Below, piece by piece: positions 11,901 through 21,739 of a stretch of 64,000 bases of DNA. The notes beneath the pieces are model-generated. The model searched no databases. It had not been told where the DNA came from and saw only the letters and a program-made list of their open reading frames with translations. Where the stretch lies: NCBI RefSeq assembly GCF_002078875.1, contig NC_034414.1, forward strand, positions 14,496,107 through 14,560,106, in the 5' to 3' direction. The stretch's first letter is position 1; each line of letters starts with the position of its first letter. The position numbers and the translations under genes are program-made. Origin of the DNA: Numida meleagris (taxonomy: Eukaryota; Chordata; Aves; Galliformes; Numididae).

Positions 11901-13669
11901 TTTCCAACAAAATACGGTACGCTGGCCTTTGGGCGGGTGCTTCATAGGGTTCTTTGTAGATGCTAAAAGTAAGGTGAAAGTTGATGTTCAGCATCTATAT
12001 TAATACCAGACAGCTTTCATACTCTATTTTCTGAAGAGTTATTTTAATTTGGGTTAATTCCTGCAGTGCCGAAGACTTACACTTCTGGCATATGAATTGG
12101 GGTGAAAAATCTCCCAATCCTGCCTCCTTGGCTAATATTTCACCATTGGTACATCTTTAAGTGTGCTGAGGTCTTCCAGGAAGCAGCCTGTGTTCAGAGA
12201 GAACAGGCAGTCTGTGGGTATCAAATGCAGCATATTGCCAGTAAAATTTAACCTTGTTATTTTACCATTTCTTTTAGAGCCCCGATGCATTAAGTGGGAA
12301 ATAAATTGCATTGCCAGCAATGCGGCTCCTCTTCCTTGCCTAATATGGCCTTTTTTCCTCAGATTGTTTAGTCTCCATTCCCCTCCAAAGATTAAATAAG
12401 AACATGATTTTTAAGGACTGAAAAACAACAGGAAAGTAATTTTAACTCAAATTTGTATCTTAACTAGACAGCAATGCCTTCAATTAAGGGAAAAAGGCTG
12501 ATACCTGCAGAGCAGAAGTTACTGTAGATAGGCTTATTCAGGAAACATATTAGCTGGTTTCTTAAATCTCTTTACTTGGAAACTAGGATATGACAATATT
12601 TTTGTAATGGCATTTACTTAGAACCATCTGAAAGAAAGCAGTGCCTAGTAAGCTAGCAGCAGACGAGGGCTGTTATTTTGGTGGTCTTTAACACCCTAAT
12701 TCAAAAGAGCAATGAGGGCCTTTCACTAAGTGATCTGTCAATGTGGCCAAGATACACCGTAGACCAGTAACGTACTTCTTACTGCCCATCACGCATAGAA
12801 TGGCTGCTTTTTTATTTTTTGCTTGCCTCAGTTTCCCTTTCAGCATCATGAGCAGTAGTTGCCCAAAAACTGTCTTTTATAGTGAGCGCACAGTACTGCT
12901 GCAGCAAGTCTAAGTCAGACTGGACCTGATAGAAGGCATCTAGCAATCCTTCCATTATTTATCCATTTGATAACATTTCAGTAATGAAATAAGGCAAGTC
13001 TGCCACGTACCTTAGCCTCCGTGTCATGATCTGTGAATTGGACGACCAAATATGCTATGCGCTTCCAGCGGAAAAATATGCTACTCCTGAACAAATTATA
13101 AAAGAACCCTGAAGAATCCTTTTTTTTTTTTTTTTTTTACAGCCAGTAACAAAAAAATGTTGTTGTTTAAAGACATCGCATTTTCTTCCTGATTTTTAAC
13201 CTCAGGGTTTAAAGTCTTAACTTTAAATGAACATGCTTAAAACCTTACCTCTTTAAGGTGAGCTAGTTGTACTTACCAGTTTTGCCAGAATAAATGCTGC
13301 TATGGGCCTCAAGGTGACCGGCTGGAACTATTAAGGTGTTTCTCTGTCTTTCTTTCAGGCAAAGAATTTCCCAACTCGTTTGAGTCCTTAGTGAAGAAGA
13401 TCTGCAAGTACCTGTTCCACGTGCTGGCCCATATCTACTCCTCACACTTTAAGGAGACTTTGGCACTGGAGCTGCACGGACACTTAAACACGCTCTACAC
13501 ACATTTTATCCTATTCATCAGGGAGTTCAACCTGGTGGACCTTAAAGAGACCACCATCATGGACGACCTCACGGAGGTCCTCTGCAGCAGCAGCGGGAGC
13601 AGCAGTAACGGGAGCGGCAACGGGAGCAGCAACAGCGCAGGAGCACAGAACCACGTGAAAGAGAGATGA
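2781..13669 (+). CDS. MOB2: MOB kinase activator 2, spliced coding region (5' partial, four exons)
   Basis: The joined exons 2781-2941, 4170-4263, 11792-11916 and 13359-13669 keep one frame and give 229 residues. From memory these align without gaps to mammalian MOB2 (about 237 residues), so only the first few residues are missing. The MOB fold ligands for zinc are visible: the Cys pair in EFCTGESCQT and the two His in HVLAHIYSSHF. MOB2 binds the N-terminal regulatory region of the NDR kinases STK38/STK38L and competes with the activator MOB1; roles in neurite growth, cell motility and DNA damage signalling are known for the family. The exon phases (2, 1, 2, 1 bases of split codons) all match and every junction is GT-AG. 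No first coding exon with a compatible phase was found in 1-2780, so it lies upstream. The C-terminal tail is Ser/Gly/Asn-rich and ends QNHVKER. It converges with BRSK2. Confidence 0.96.
2942..4169 (+). other. MOB2 intron, no feature recognised
   Basis: Bounded by gtgagt and ttttttcag. It is A/T-rich with short random open frames only. A T homopolymer of about 16 bases forms the polypyrimidine tract of the next exon. Confidence 0.8.
4170..4263 (+). CDS. MOB2: MOB2 coding exon (third coding exon)
   Basis: It follows a long T-run acceptor (ttttttcag) and reads TTFFHHINLQYSTISEF, then CTGESCQTMAVCN, before gtaagt. The two Cys of CTGESC are the first zinc-ligand pair of the MOB fold. The 94-bp length splits codons on both sides and fits both neighbours. 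The intron that follows contains the CA-rich array, which begins only about 275 bp after this exon. Confidence 0.95.
4540..9605 (+). repeat. CA-rich tandem array with higher-order repeats in a MOB2 intron
   Basis: About 5 kb built of variants of short units such as acacatgcac, gtggagacac, ctcacagtca and gcagggacac. It is too degenerate to be a simple (CA)n microsatellite. Larger blocks recur. A block around 4732-5200 reappears around 6560-7060, offset by about 1.83 kb. One around 5564 reappears at about 7530 (offset near 1.97 kb), one around 5840-5990 reappears at about 8505-8700 (offset near 2.7 kb), and 6200-6520 resembles about 9000-9330 (offset near 2.8 kb). A 95-bp unit at 8787-8881 is repeated exactly at 8882-8976. 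The + strand is poor in stop codons, so long Thr/His/Cys-rich open frames run through it; these are not genes. It lies wholly inside the intron between 4263 and 11792. Confidence 0.93.
8787..8976 (+). repeat. Exact 95-bp tandem duplication inside the CA-rich array
   Basis: Two adjacent 95-bp copies (8787-8881 and 8882-8976) appear identical by eye. A third copy starts at 8977 and diverges after about 20 bases. Exact identity in otherwise degenerate surroundings points to a recent duplication or an assembly duplication. Confidence 0.9.
9606..11791 (+). other. MOB2 intron, unique part after the array
   Basis: A/T-rich, non-repetitive sequence between the end of the array and the fourth coding exon. 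It contains an A-run at about 10620, a T-run at about 11443-11456 and no open frame of note. Nothing else was recognised. Confidence 0.7.
11792..11916 (+). CDS. MOB2: MOB2 coding exon (fourth coding exon)
   Basis: The acceptor is ctctccacag. The exon gives TQYYWYDERGKKIKCTAPQY followed by VDFVMSSVQKLVTDEDVFPT and KY, then the donor gtacgc. A second AG four bases further in would break the frame, so the upstream AG is chosen. The segment is the central conserved part of the MOB fold and is nearly identical to mammalian MOB2 as recalled. Confidence 0.95.
11917..13358 (+). other. MOB2 last intron
   Basis: Bounded by gtacgc and ctttctttcag. It contains a T homopolymer of about 20 bases ending in acag near 13120-13142, which looks like a cryptic acceptor but leads into no open frame that fits MOB2. 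No gene or known repeat was recognised. Confidence 0.75.
13359..13669 (+). CDS. MOB2: MOB2 terminal coding exon
   Basis: The acceptor is ctgtctttctttcag. The exon reads GKEFPNSFESLVKKICKYLF, then the zinc-ligand His pair in HVLAHIYSSHF, then ETLALELHGHLNTLYTHFIL and MDDLTEVLC. A low-complexity Ser/Gly/Asn tail follows, encoded by agc/ggg/aac repeats, and the protein ends QNHVKER with TGA at 13667-13669. The tail is the least conserved part of the protein; mammals have a Gly/Ser-rich tail of different sequence here. Confidence 0.95.
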
Positions 13670-14021
13670 GCCCTCCTACAGGATCAAAACTAACATTAAA
13701 AACAATATTATATATTATGTGTGTATGTGTATGTATACGTTCAGATATACATACAGGCATATACAGCTATGAAAGCTGAAAGAAATTATGCTGCCACCAC
13801 AGGACGCGTAGTCATATGGGACTGTATGGAGCTTTGGTTTAATGCGCCACCTGGCGAGAAGTTGCACCAATTTTATTTTGTTTTCTGTCCACTTCTCCTT
13901 TTACCTATTCAGATGGATGGTGAGTGCTGTTTTTAGAGAAGAGCCAAGCCTGAGAGTGGGGCCACTCTTATTTCTTTGTTTTGTTTTGGTTGTTTTGGTT
14001 TTTCTTTCTTTGGTCTTGAGT

Positions 14022-14056
14022 GCAAGACCACCATCTTCCTAAGATGGTGGTCTTGC
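14022..14056 (+). repeat. Perfect 16-bp inverted repeat with 3-nt loop in the MOB2 3' UTR
   Basis: The left arm 14022-14037 (gcaagaccaccatctt) is the exact reverse complement of the right arm 14041-14056, with the loop cct between them. It would fold as a stable hairpin in the MOB2 mRNA. The flanking bases do not extend the pairing. Confidence 0.9.
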
Positions 14057-14130
14057 CATTTTAAAAATACCTATTATATTATAAGAAGTGACTTTTACTT
14101 TGAAGTGGCTTAAAATGCAGATTTGTTTGG

Positions 14131-14160
14131 GTTTTTTTTTGGGGGGGGGGGGGGGGGCGG
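14131..14160. repeat. T/G homopolymer tract
   Basis: A run of T followed by about 19 G inside the MOB2 3' UTR. The G run is a candidate for length polymorphism, quadruplex-like structure and sequencing error. Confidence 0.85.
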
Positions 14161-14647
14161 GGTGGTTTTTTGGTTTGGTTTTACATAGACTGCCCCTGAC
14201 CCCTGCCAAAAGCTTCCCAGTTGAGCGCATCTTGCCCTTTGCTAGCTTGGAATGGGAAGAAACTCCTGGCTTGACTAGAGTAGCAACTAGGGGCTTGCTA
14301 CGTGTTGAGAGTGGGCATGATTCTCCAGCCGTTACATCTACTTGGTCACAACATGTGAATGTGCAAGAGGATCCACAAGCCTTTCTGCTTATTGCTCCTA
14401 CAACATATATGCTCTCTTCCCTGCTCCCTCAGCCTCCTATTTTTATTTATAAAGATGTGCCTGGGAAAAGAGTAAGATCACTGGTCTAAGACCAATGTGC
14501 AAGAGCCACCACCACGTGTTTCCCATTGAATGGAGGCCCGGGGAGGGAGGAGAAGGGCACATTGAGTCCGTCACCGCCTGTGCTAGAAAGATGGCTGTTG
14601 GCATAAAATTATATTGTTGGCTTATTTTAGTTCATCTGTTCTATAAT

Positions 14648-14653
14648 AATAAA
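14648..14653 (+). terminator. MOB2: Poly(A) signal of MOB2
   Basis: A canonical AATAAA about 980 bp after the MOB2 stop is followed within about 20-45 bp by a GT-rich element (tttgtttttgtgtttgc), the usual arrangement around a cleavage site. Cleavage is predicted near 14670. Confidence 0.7.
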
Positions 14654-14675
14654 AACAAATCTATCAGCCATGAGC

Positions 14676-17600
14676 TTTGTTTTTGTGTTTGCAGCACCAA
14701 AAGTCACTGGAATCTACCTGTAAAGTTTCCCTTTCACTACCTGTTAACCCCGTTGTCAAGCAGCTTTCTAAGCAGTTCTTTGTCTTCCACCCTGTAAGCT
14801 AGCATTTATAATCAATTCCTTGTCTTTTCTGGTACTGCTAGGAGCCTCCTCCCCAGGTCAACTTGCAGACTCCAAAGAAAAGCAACACACAGAAAGAAGC
14901 AACTTTGTTCATACACACTTTTAAATTCTTTAAATCTAGTGTGCGCCTGGATACTTTGCAGCAAACACAGTATCACAGTATCTGCATCAATAATATTACT
15001 CTCTCATTTCTTATGAATTCTGGCACTCCAGATTTCCAGTTGGGAAAATGCCAAATTTTGCTTGCAATTGCATTTCTACCAAATCTGTAGCAAACAGTCT
15101 TTGTGAATTGTTACTGCTTTTAAGGTATATACATCAATCATTAGAACTGACACGGCATGAATCCTAGAAGAGCTTCCTGAATAAGTTCTTCAACTACATT
15201 AGAAGTCAGTAAGAAAGGGGAGGTGGAGAGCAAGCACAAGAGCAATGAGAATTTCAATTTCAAAGAGAAAAGACAAGGAAAAGCACAAGCAAGAAAGGAG
15301 ACAGAAAAAAAGCACAAGAAAAAAATTGTTAAGTAATACAGAAGAGCAACCACAGGTGAAGGAAGAAAAAAGCGTAAGCGAGAATAATGGGAAGAAGTTA
15401 TAAACATGAGGGGAAAATGAGAGCAAAAAGGCATGAGCACAAGAAAAGGGAAGTAGGGAAGCAAGTAAAAGAAAACAACCTTTATGAGCCTAGAGGTGTC
15501 AGCTTTTGTTTGTTTACAGAGCGTGGGTACCTTGTCAATCAGCAGGTGGACATACTGGTGTCCTGCTGAGCCACTCATCTGGGTGCTGCTAACGCAGGCT
15601 GTTTGAGCACAGCCCTTCCTCACCACGTCCTTCTGCTACTGCCACCACACCCAGGTGAAAGTGCCCCTTCGCTCTTCATTCAGTGATCTGAGCCTTTCCA
15701 TAACAATTCCCTACAATACTGTCCAAAGGGAAAAATTGTCATCAGTTGGTTTATCAGAAATCAGGGGAAGCTATCAGCACAACAGCATTTTTAAGGCCCC
15801 TGTACTTACCACCTGCACATACCTTAATCTCTACCGCACGCTGTAAGAAAGAAAGAGCAAGTACAACAACCCAAATCCAACTATTTTTGGTGATTGATTA
15901 TCTATTTGTGAAAATGCATTAGAAGTCTTAAAGAAGGGCAGTTAGAAATGAAATACATTTGGGAAAGGTTGAGTTGAACAAGTGGTAGTTCAACTCTCTC
16001 TAAACCTATTTAGCTTCATGTTGTGAACTGAAACCTGAGAGTCATAACTATCAAATAGCCATACCTTATCTACCCATAGGAAGGGCTGACAGAACCTAGT
16101 ATCCCAGGAGCCCATGCCTCGATGAAAAGCTGCAAACCACTAAATCAGCTACCAAGAAAACAATAAGTACGTACCACATTGCATCTAGAAAAGCCAGGTG
16201 TTGTTCACGGCAGCTGTCCTGAGTTTTATCTGCAGACATTTTACATTTGTGAAGTACAGAAGCTTCATCTAGGACAGTATTTTTTTTAATATATATTTTA
16301 CAACCAGCTTATGAGAAAAGAAATTGTCCTATTTCAGTGTGGCCCACCTTGTTGATTTTAACAGGGGGAATAAGGAAATACGCTGAAATAAGTGCCAACA
16401 CTTACTTAATATTCTTCTTGCCAGGAGTAAGCGTTACTGTAAAGATCAGCCTCAGTGACTATGTACGTTTCAGGGGTTACTGAGTTACACTGTAATAACG
16501 TAATGGTACAGAACTGTCACAAAGTCTTCAAACTCAGCCTGGGTGATGCCACTGAAACCTACCAGTGACAGCCTATGGCTGCGGCAGTTCACCAAGCAGC
16601 CAAACTGAATACAAGAACTGAGCCCAAATCCCATCACATCTAAAGGAGGGCATTAGGTCTCTTAACACAAAATTGTCACACAACTGCTTAAAGTAAGTAA
16701 GGGTGTTTCGTAAAGTGATAGAAGTGCTGCTGAAACAACAGAACCACCTAATTATTCCAAGTTCAAACCATCCTCCCCGAAAGATCAATTAACTGCTATG
16801 CTATTTTGCATAGCTGCTAAATAAGACTAAAGATACAAACAAAAACTGCCAGAAGAAACCTTCTGAGCTATTCCCCCCCCCCCACACAGATGCCTTTTGA
16901 AGGCCTTGTCTCATTAGACAGACTCCCAGCTTTACACTTGCCACTGTAGAATCCCTAACGCAATTTCCAGGCCTGCAACTACAGCAACGTGAGTCCAAGC
17001 CTTCACAGACTAAAGGTGTTCTCTTAAAAATATGTTTATTATTTATTAAACCCACATATGTTTTGTGCGGTTACGTTCCCTGACCAGCTTCATGCCCACT
17101 CCACAAAGTCCCAAGACAAACTCAATCGGGCATCACTTTCTTCAGCCCAGTAAAGTCATCTCTACTCCCTTCTTTCTTGCTTGAGAATTGCAGTAAGTTA
17201 CCAAAGCAGAAATCCCACAGCGCACTCTGTCATTTTATGTATGAGCAACAACCTTTTAACCATGTATTTTAAGAGAAATCAAGCTTGCTCCTTATGGGAC
17301 ACTTTTCTGATGAGCATATCTAAACAGAGAGAAACTCTGGCTCTGAGGTACCCTCGCTGCAGCCAAACATGCCCACACTGAAATGCTGCTGGAACTGATC
17401 AAGGGTCTGAGAGGGGATGCTGTCAGGTAAGGATTTCCTCCTGCATCTTAGCAGAAGACTGAGAGAAACAAGTAATCCCATGCAAGAACAAGCCGGCTTT
17501 GTAAGAGCTTACTAAGTGCACTGGTCTTGCACAGCCACAGTTCATCAAACAAGCCCTCACTCATGCCTGCCATCTAGCTTACCCTAGTCAATCCTCAGTT

Positions 17601-20600
17601 CTCCATTAACAGAACAATTAGAAGCCAGAAATACTCTTCCACTATCTAAACCAAGGACAGAGAAAAAGGTCATCTTATTCTGCCCAAACCTACTACGTGA
17701 GAATGCTGGTCATGTCATTTGTGAATGACAACGCTACGCAGTGTAAAGCTGCTCCTAATGCTTGGGCCCTGCAGCAGTCATAGCTGCACAGCGCTCAGTA
17801 TGGCTGCTAGCTGTGCTGCTAGGGCCTAAATACTTGCCCAGAACCTGAGGAGTTTCAAGACAGATCTGGCATCTTTACATGATACTGATGCAGGCAGTAC
17901 AAACAAACCCTGATATACCAGATGGAGCCCATGAAATGACATTAAAGACACCAAGCAGCTGGCAAAGCCCCCTCAGTGTGTTAATGGGGGTCTCCATTCT
18001 TTTCACAGACAACAGCAGAACCACTCAGGCTGTGACATTTGGGCTTCTCAAAGTGATGTCAGCACATGGCTCTGAGAAAACAAATTGTTGTGGCTGAGCA
18101 CTCAGAATGGAAGTTCTCTCATCTTTTCCAGAGAGCCTTTCCTGGCTCTGAGCTAGAAAGGACAGGGAATTGAATCTGACATCAGGAGTATTCTATCTCC
18201 TTACTTCTCCACTGAAGTTTTACCATCTGCTAATTCTTTTCATTACATCTATGAGAGTCATTAAAATGCCCTGAGCACTGCCACTTTCCTGTATGCCAGC
18301 TCGGGCAGCTAACATTCTCTCACAAAGTAGTGCAAGGTCTCTAACATAGAACTCCTCTTTTTTCTGAACCCCAGATAACTCAAAAGAACGAGTACAAAGC
18401 GTGTGGGCTAGGCAGCCTTTCTGCTCAGTGGAGAGCTGCAACAGCAGCTCAGTCAGGAAGTTCACAGAATCATTAAGGTTGGAAAAGACCACTCAGATAA
18501 TCTAGTCCAACTGTCAACCCATCACCACTGTGCCCACTAAACCACATCCAACGGCATCTGACAAAGCATTTGGGCTTCTCTGAAAAACCACCGCTTCACC
18601 TGACATTAGGAAGGCTTCTAAGACATGCCCAAAGCAGGTGCTGCCCTTAAGGACTGCAAAAGGAAACCCAAACAGGGAAAACAAATTGGCCTTTTAACCA
18701 GCACAGTGACCCAAACAAGTAGTTCAGGGATCCCCCAGCAGGGCAGATATGCAAGCTGTTGAAGGTGGGTGCTTATTCTGATAAAGAAGTGCTGCACAGC
18801 AATTCTATGCCACATACTCATAGAGCAGGAACACCCACCCAGCTCCAGAAGGCCACACAGCAGTTATGAGTTCCAGTCTGCTGCTTTCTGCAGGGACTGA
18901 ACATAAGGTTGTTACTGTTTCTTATACCTGAAAGCTCTGAGTAGATGAGTTTTCCTAATGACTTTTCTTTTTTCTTCCTGATTGCACTTGACAAAGTTTC
19001 AAACACAAAACTAATTTCCACAGGATTAGCTTCCAAAAATCAATTCAAGAAATATTCTCTCTGTTCTTAAGCATCAAACTGACGGAGTATCTCAGGCAGA
19101 AGAGCTGATTCTCAAATCTAAATTCTGGTAAGACAACAAAACACAGAAATGCATCCCCAGTCTTCATCTTGGCTAACCTGGGGTTTTTGTTTTGTTTAAC
19201 TGCATGCTAATATTAAATATTCTACAGCCTGTGTCATGACAGAGTGCAAAGGGTGGAAATGCATTGATTTTTGAAGTCCTTTTAACAGTTCTGGGGACAC
19301 TGGTATCACAGCCAGAATGCTCACATCTGCCTATTAAAAGCACCGCCGCCCCGCTTCAAACCCAGCGGCGCTCAGCCGGAACCTCCCTGCTGAGCAGCTC
19401 CGGGCTGCCCGGCTTAGGGGCTGCAGCTCGAGACCTGGCCCTGCTGCACAGACCTTCATACACCACCGAGCAAAACAGATACCCTGGAATCACCTTTCTC
19501 CTGCCCACATCCAGCCGCTGGGCTGAATTTAGTAACAGGATAGCAACCTTGAACTAAATTAGTCTGGTGGTGTAACCACCGCTTAAATGTGAAAGCAGGA
19601 CAAACACTCCAATCCATTCAGGAATTTTGATTGGATTAAAAGCACTCTGCTCTTCATTATAATCTCCCTGATGAAGGCAAAAGTGAAACTACAGCTGGAG
19701 GAAAGAGATTAAAACATCTCTTACAGCAGTTTAATTAACTGTTATTACTGGATTCACGTTCATTTCTGATCCAGGTGCTCCTCAAACAAATAGCTCGGGT
19801 TCTTTCTAAGAGCATTGTTTCATTTTGCTGGTGAACAACTTCTCGTCCACGACATGAAAACACGGGCTTTTTTTCAAAGCCAGGTGTTCACAATGAAGTA
19901 AGCACTCCATCTGCTTGTTTCTTTTTTTTTTTTCCCCCCTACTCTGAACATGTGAACTGTTGGCTGGTTTCACACAAACCTAGAAGACAGGGGTCTGAAT
20001 GCGATTCAAATGGCTGTAGCAGGATCCCTGGTTGGGTTACCAACCAAACCAAGCCCACACATGCCAGCAATATTAAAAGTAAGATTAAAAGCTACAGCGA
20101 GCTCATCAAACTTAAAACTGCTACACTTAGACTAAGTAATTTTCTTCCATTTTCACTCCTCTGCAGTGTAAAATGCACAGGGACTGCCATCACACAAGCT
20201 GAGCTGAGGGGTACCGGTTTAAAGCAAGCCCACTTTCATCTACAAGATTCTCCTTTTAAATCTTGTAAGGGAATACTCCAAGTCACAGCCCTCCACTCCT
20301 ATGTAGCACAAACCACAAAAACAATCCACAAGAGCCCTGTGATTCTAACACCGCTGAGGAGCTTTTCCCTGAGCAACACCATTCTGTTCCCTTCTTGCTG
20401 ACAGCTAAGTCAGGAAAACCCGAGTGCATTCCCTGGGACTGTGTGATAATCCAGCAGCTGTGCCAGCTCCTGTCCTCTGAACCTATCCCGGCACACAAAA
20501 GAGCAAAGGGAAAGGACAAAGGCAGAAGTGAAACCTGGAGCCAGAATTATTGCTCATTCAGAGCCAGATTTAAAGCTTAACCCAGTGAGGCCAATGACCT

Positions 20601-21082
20601 TGCGCAGATTTCCACCAGCTGAAGAGACAACAATTCAGTCTGCCTCTCTTAATATGTTCGAGTTCCCTTTCTGTGACTCACTGCCATTACCTCTGCTGCA
20701 TTGATCTGACCAACTCAATCTATTCAGCCTTTTCTAATTGCCCCAGTTTAAGCTGGGACAGTCAACTTTCTCCATAGTGTCTGGTGTGATGCTGTGTTTT
20801 GGCTTAAGGAGAAAAAGTGCAGATAACACAGCAATGCTTCAGTTACTGCTGAGCAGCGCTGAGCCAAGGACATCTCAGCTTCTCATGCTGTCCTGCCCAC
20901 GAGGGGGCTGTGGTGGCACAAGGAGCAGGAAGGGGAGAGCACTGGGACAGCTGACCTCAACTGCCCAAACAGACGTCCCACACCATGTGATATCACAAAA
21001 TACTGTAAATGCTGGGGAGAGCTGACTGGGGAGCTGCCACCGCTCTGGGACTGGCTGGGCATCAGTCACTGGGTGAGCAACC
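14676..21082. other. Intergenic sequence between MOB2 and the LTR
   Basis: No gene recognised. A purine-rich stretch at about 15190-15470 carries repeated aagcacaag-like words and reads as Lys/His/Arg-rich in fragments broken by stops. A coding-like - strand stretch ends near 18220. AATAAA-type signals for the - strand lie at 17035-17047. A CR1 tail sits at about 18463-18600. A C homopolymer occurs near 16873. Confidence 0.5.
18463..18600 (-). mobile_element. CR1 LINE 3' tail (fragment)
   Basis: Read on the - strand it ends with the typical CR1 3' terminus: ggttggactagat-like text, then gtggtcttttccaacctta, then the short atgattctgtg-type tail. The 5' boundary is approximate because the element is truncated and diverged, and it holds no coding sequence. 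Confidence 0.7.
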
Positions 21083-21739
21083 TGTGAGTTCTACTGATTT
21101 GCGGAATCAAACTCCATAACCCGAGATTAGGTTATAAAGCAGGTATCTTTATTACGGTGCTGTGCCCACACCAGATGCGAGGGGGTCACCGCCCTACCAA
21201 ACTCGCATAACCATGGGCAGAAATGTTAGATATTTAAAAGCCAAGCTTATACATATTCAGCAGGTTTCCTGGGAAACATCTACATATTCAGCAGGTTTCC
21301 CCGGACCCTCTACATATTCATCATTTCCCAGGAATTCCTTTGCATACGGTCCCTCCCCCGGTGCATGCGCTGTAGTTCCTCCTGGTGGTCGTTGGATGAA
21401 GGCTCGAGGTCTTCTTCCCCCCTTCTGGTGGTCGTTGGATGAAGGCTCGATGTCTTCATCACTCTGCCCTTTTCACCCCACTGCTGCTTTGCAGAGTCAC
21501 TCCGCCTTCAGCCGGTTCCTTGTGCTGGTCCCTGCTGATAATGGAGTTTCGCCAAGTTCCTTTTCTTATCTTGCCTTACATTTTACTTACCCCAGCCCCG
21601 TGCAATAGTTAATCCTTCGACTGTCCTAACTCACTACCCCTTTTCTTTTTTCCTGATTCTCTTCCCCATCCCACTTAGAGGGGGAGAGCGAGCAAACATC
21701 TGAGTAGTGCTGAGCTGCCTGCTGGGTTAAATCACAACA
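21083..21739 (-). mobile_element. Solo LTR of an avian endogenous retrovirus
   Basis: Read on the - strand it starts TGTTGTGATTTAACCCAGCA, the start typical of a large avian ERV LTR family. It carries an AATAAA (21148-21153 on the + strand as tttatt) followed by the end region, and finishes in ...CA at about 21083. Internal short duplications are visible: ctggtggtcgttggatgaag occurs twice near 21378 and 21425, and acatattcagcaggtttcc twice near 21255 and 21282. No internal retroviral genes flank it, so it is a recombined single LTR. A clear target-site duplication was not found, so the exact ends may be off by a few bases. Confidence 0.75.

Larger units (their letters stand above)
13670..14675 (+). 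other. MOB2: MOB2 3' untranslated region
   Basis: It begins after the TGA at 13669 and is judged to end shortly after the AATAAA at 14648. It holds a short TG/TA-rich stretch near 13710-13760, a perfect 16-bp hairpin at 14022-14056, and a T-run followed by a G homopolymer at about 14131-14160. The G run is likely unstable in length. The downstream end is inferred from the signal, not from transcript data. Confidence 0.75.
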
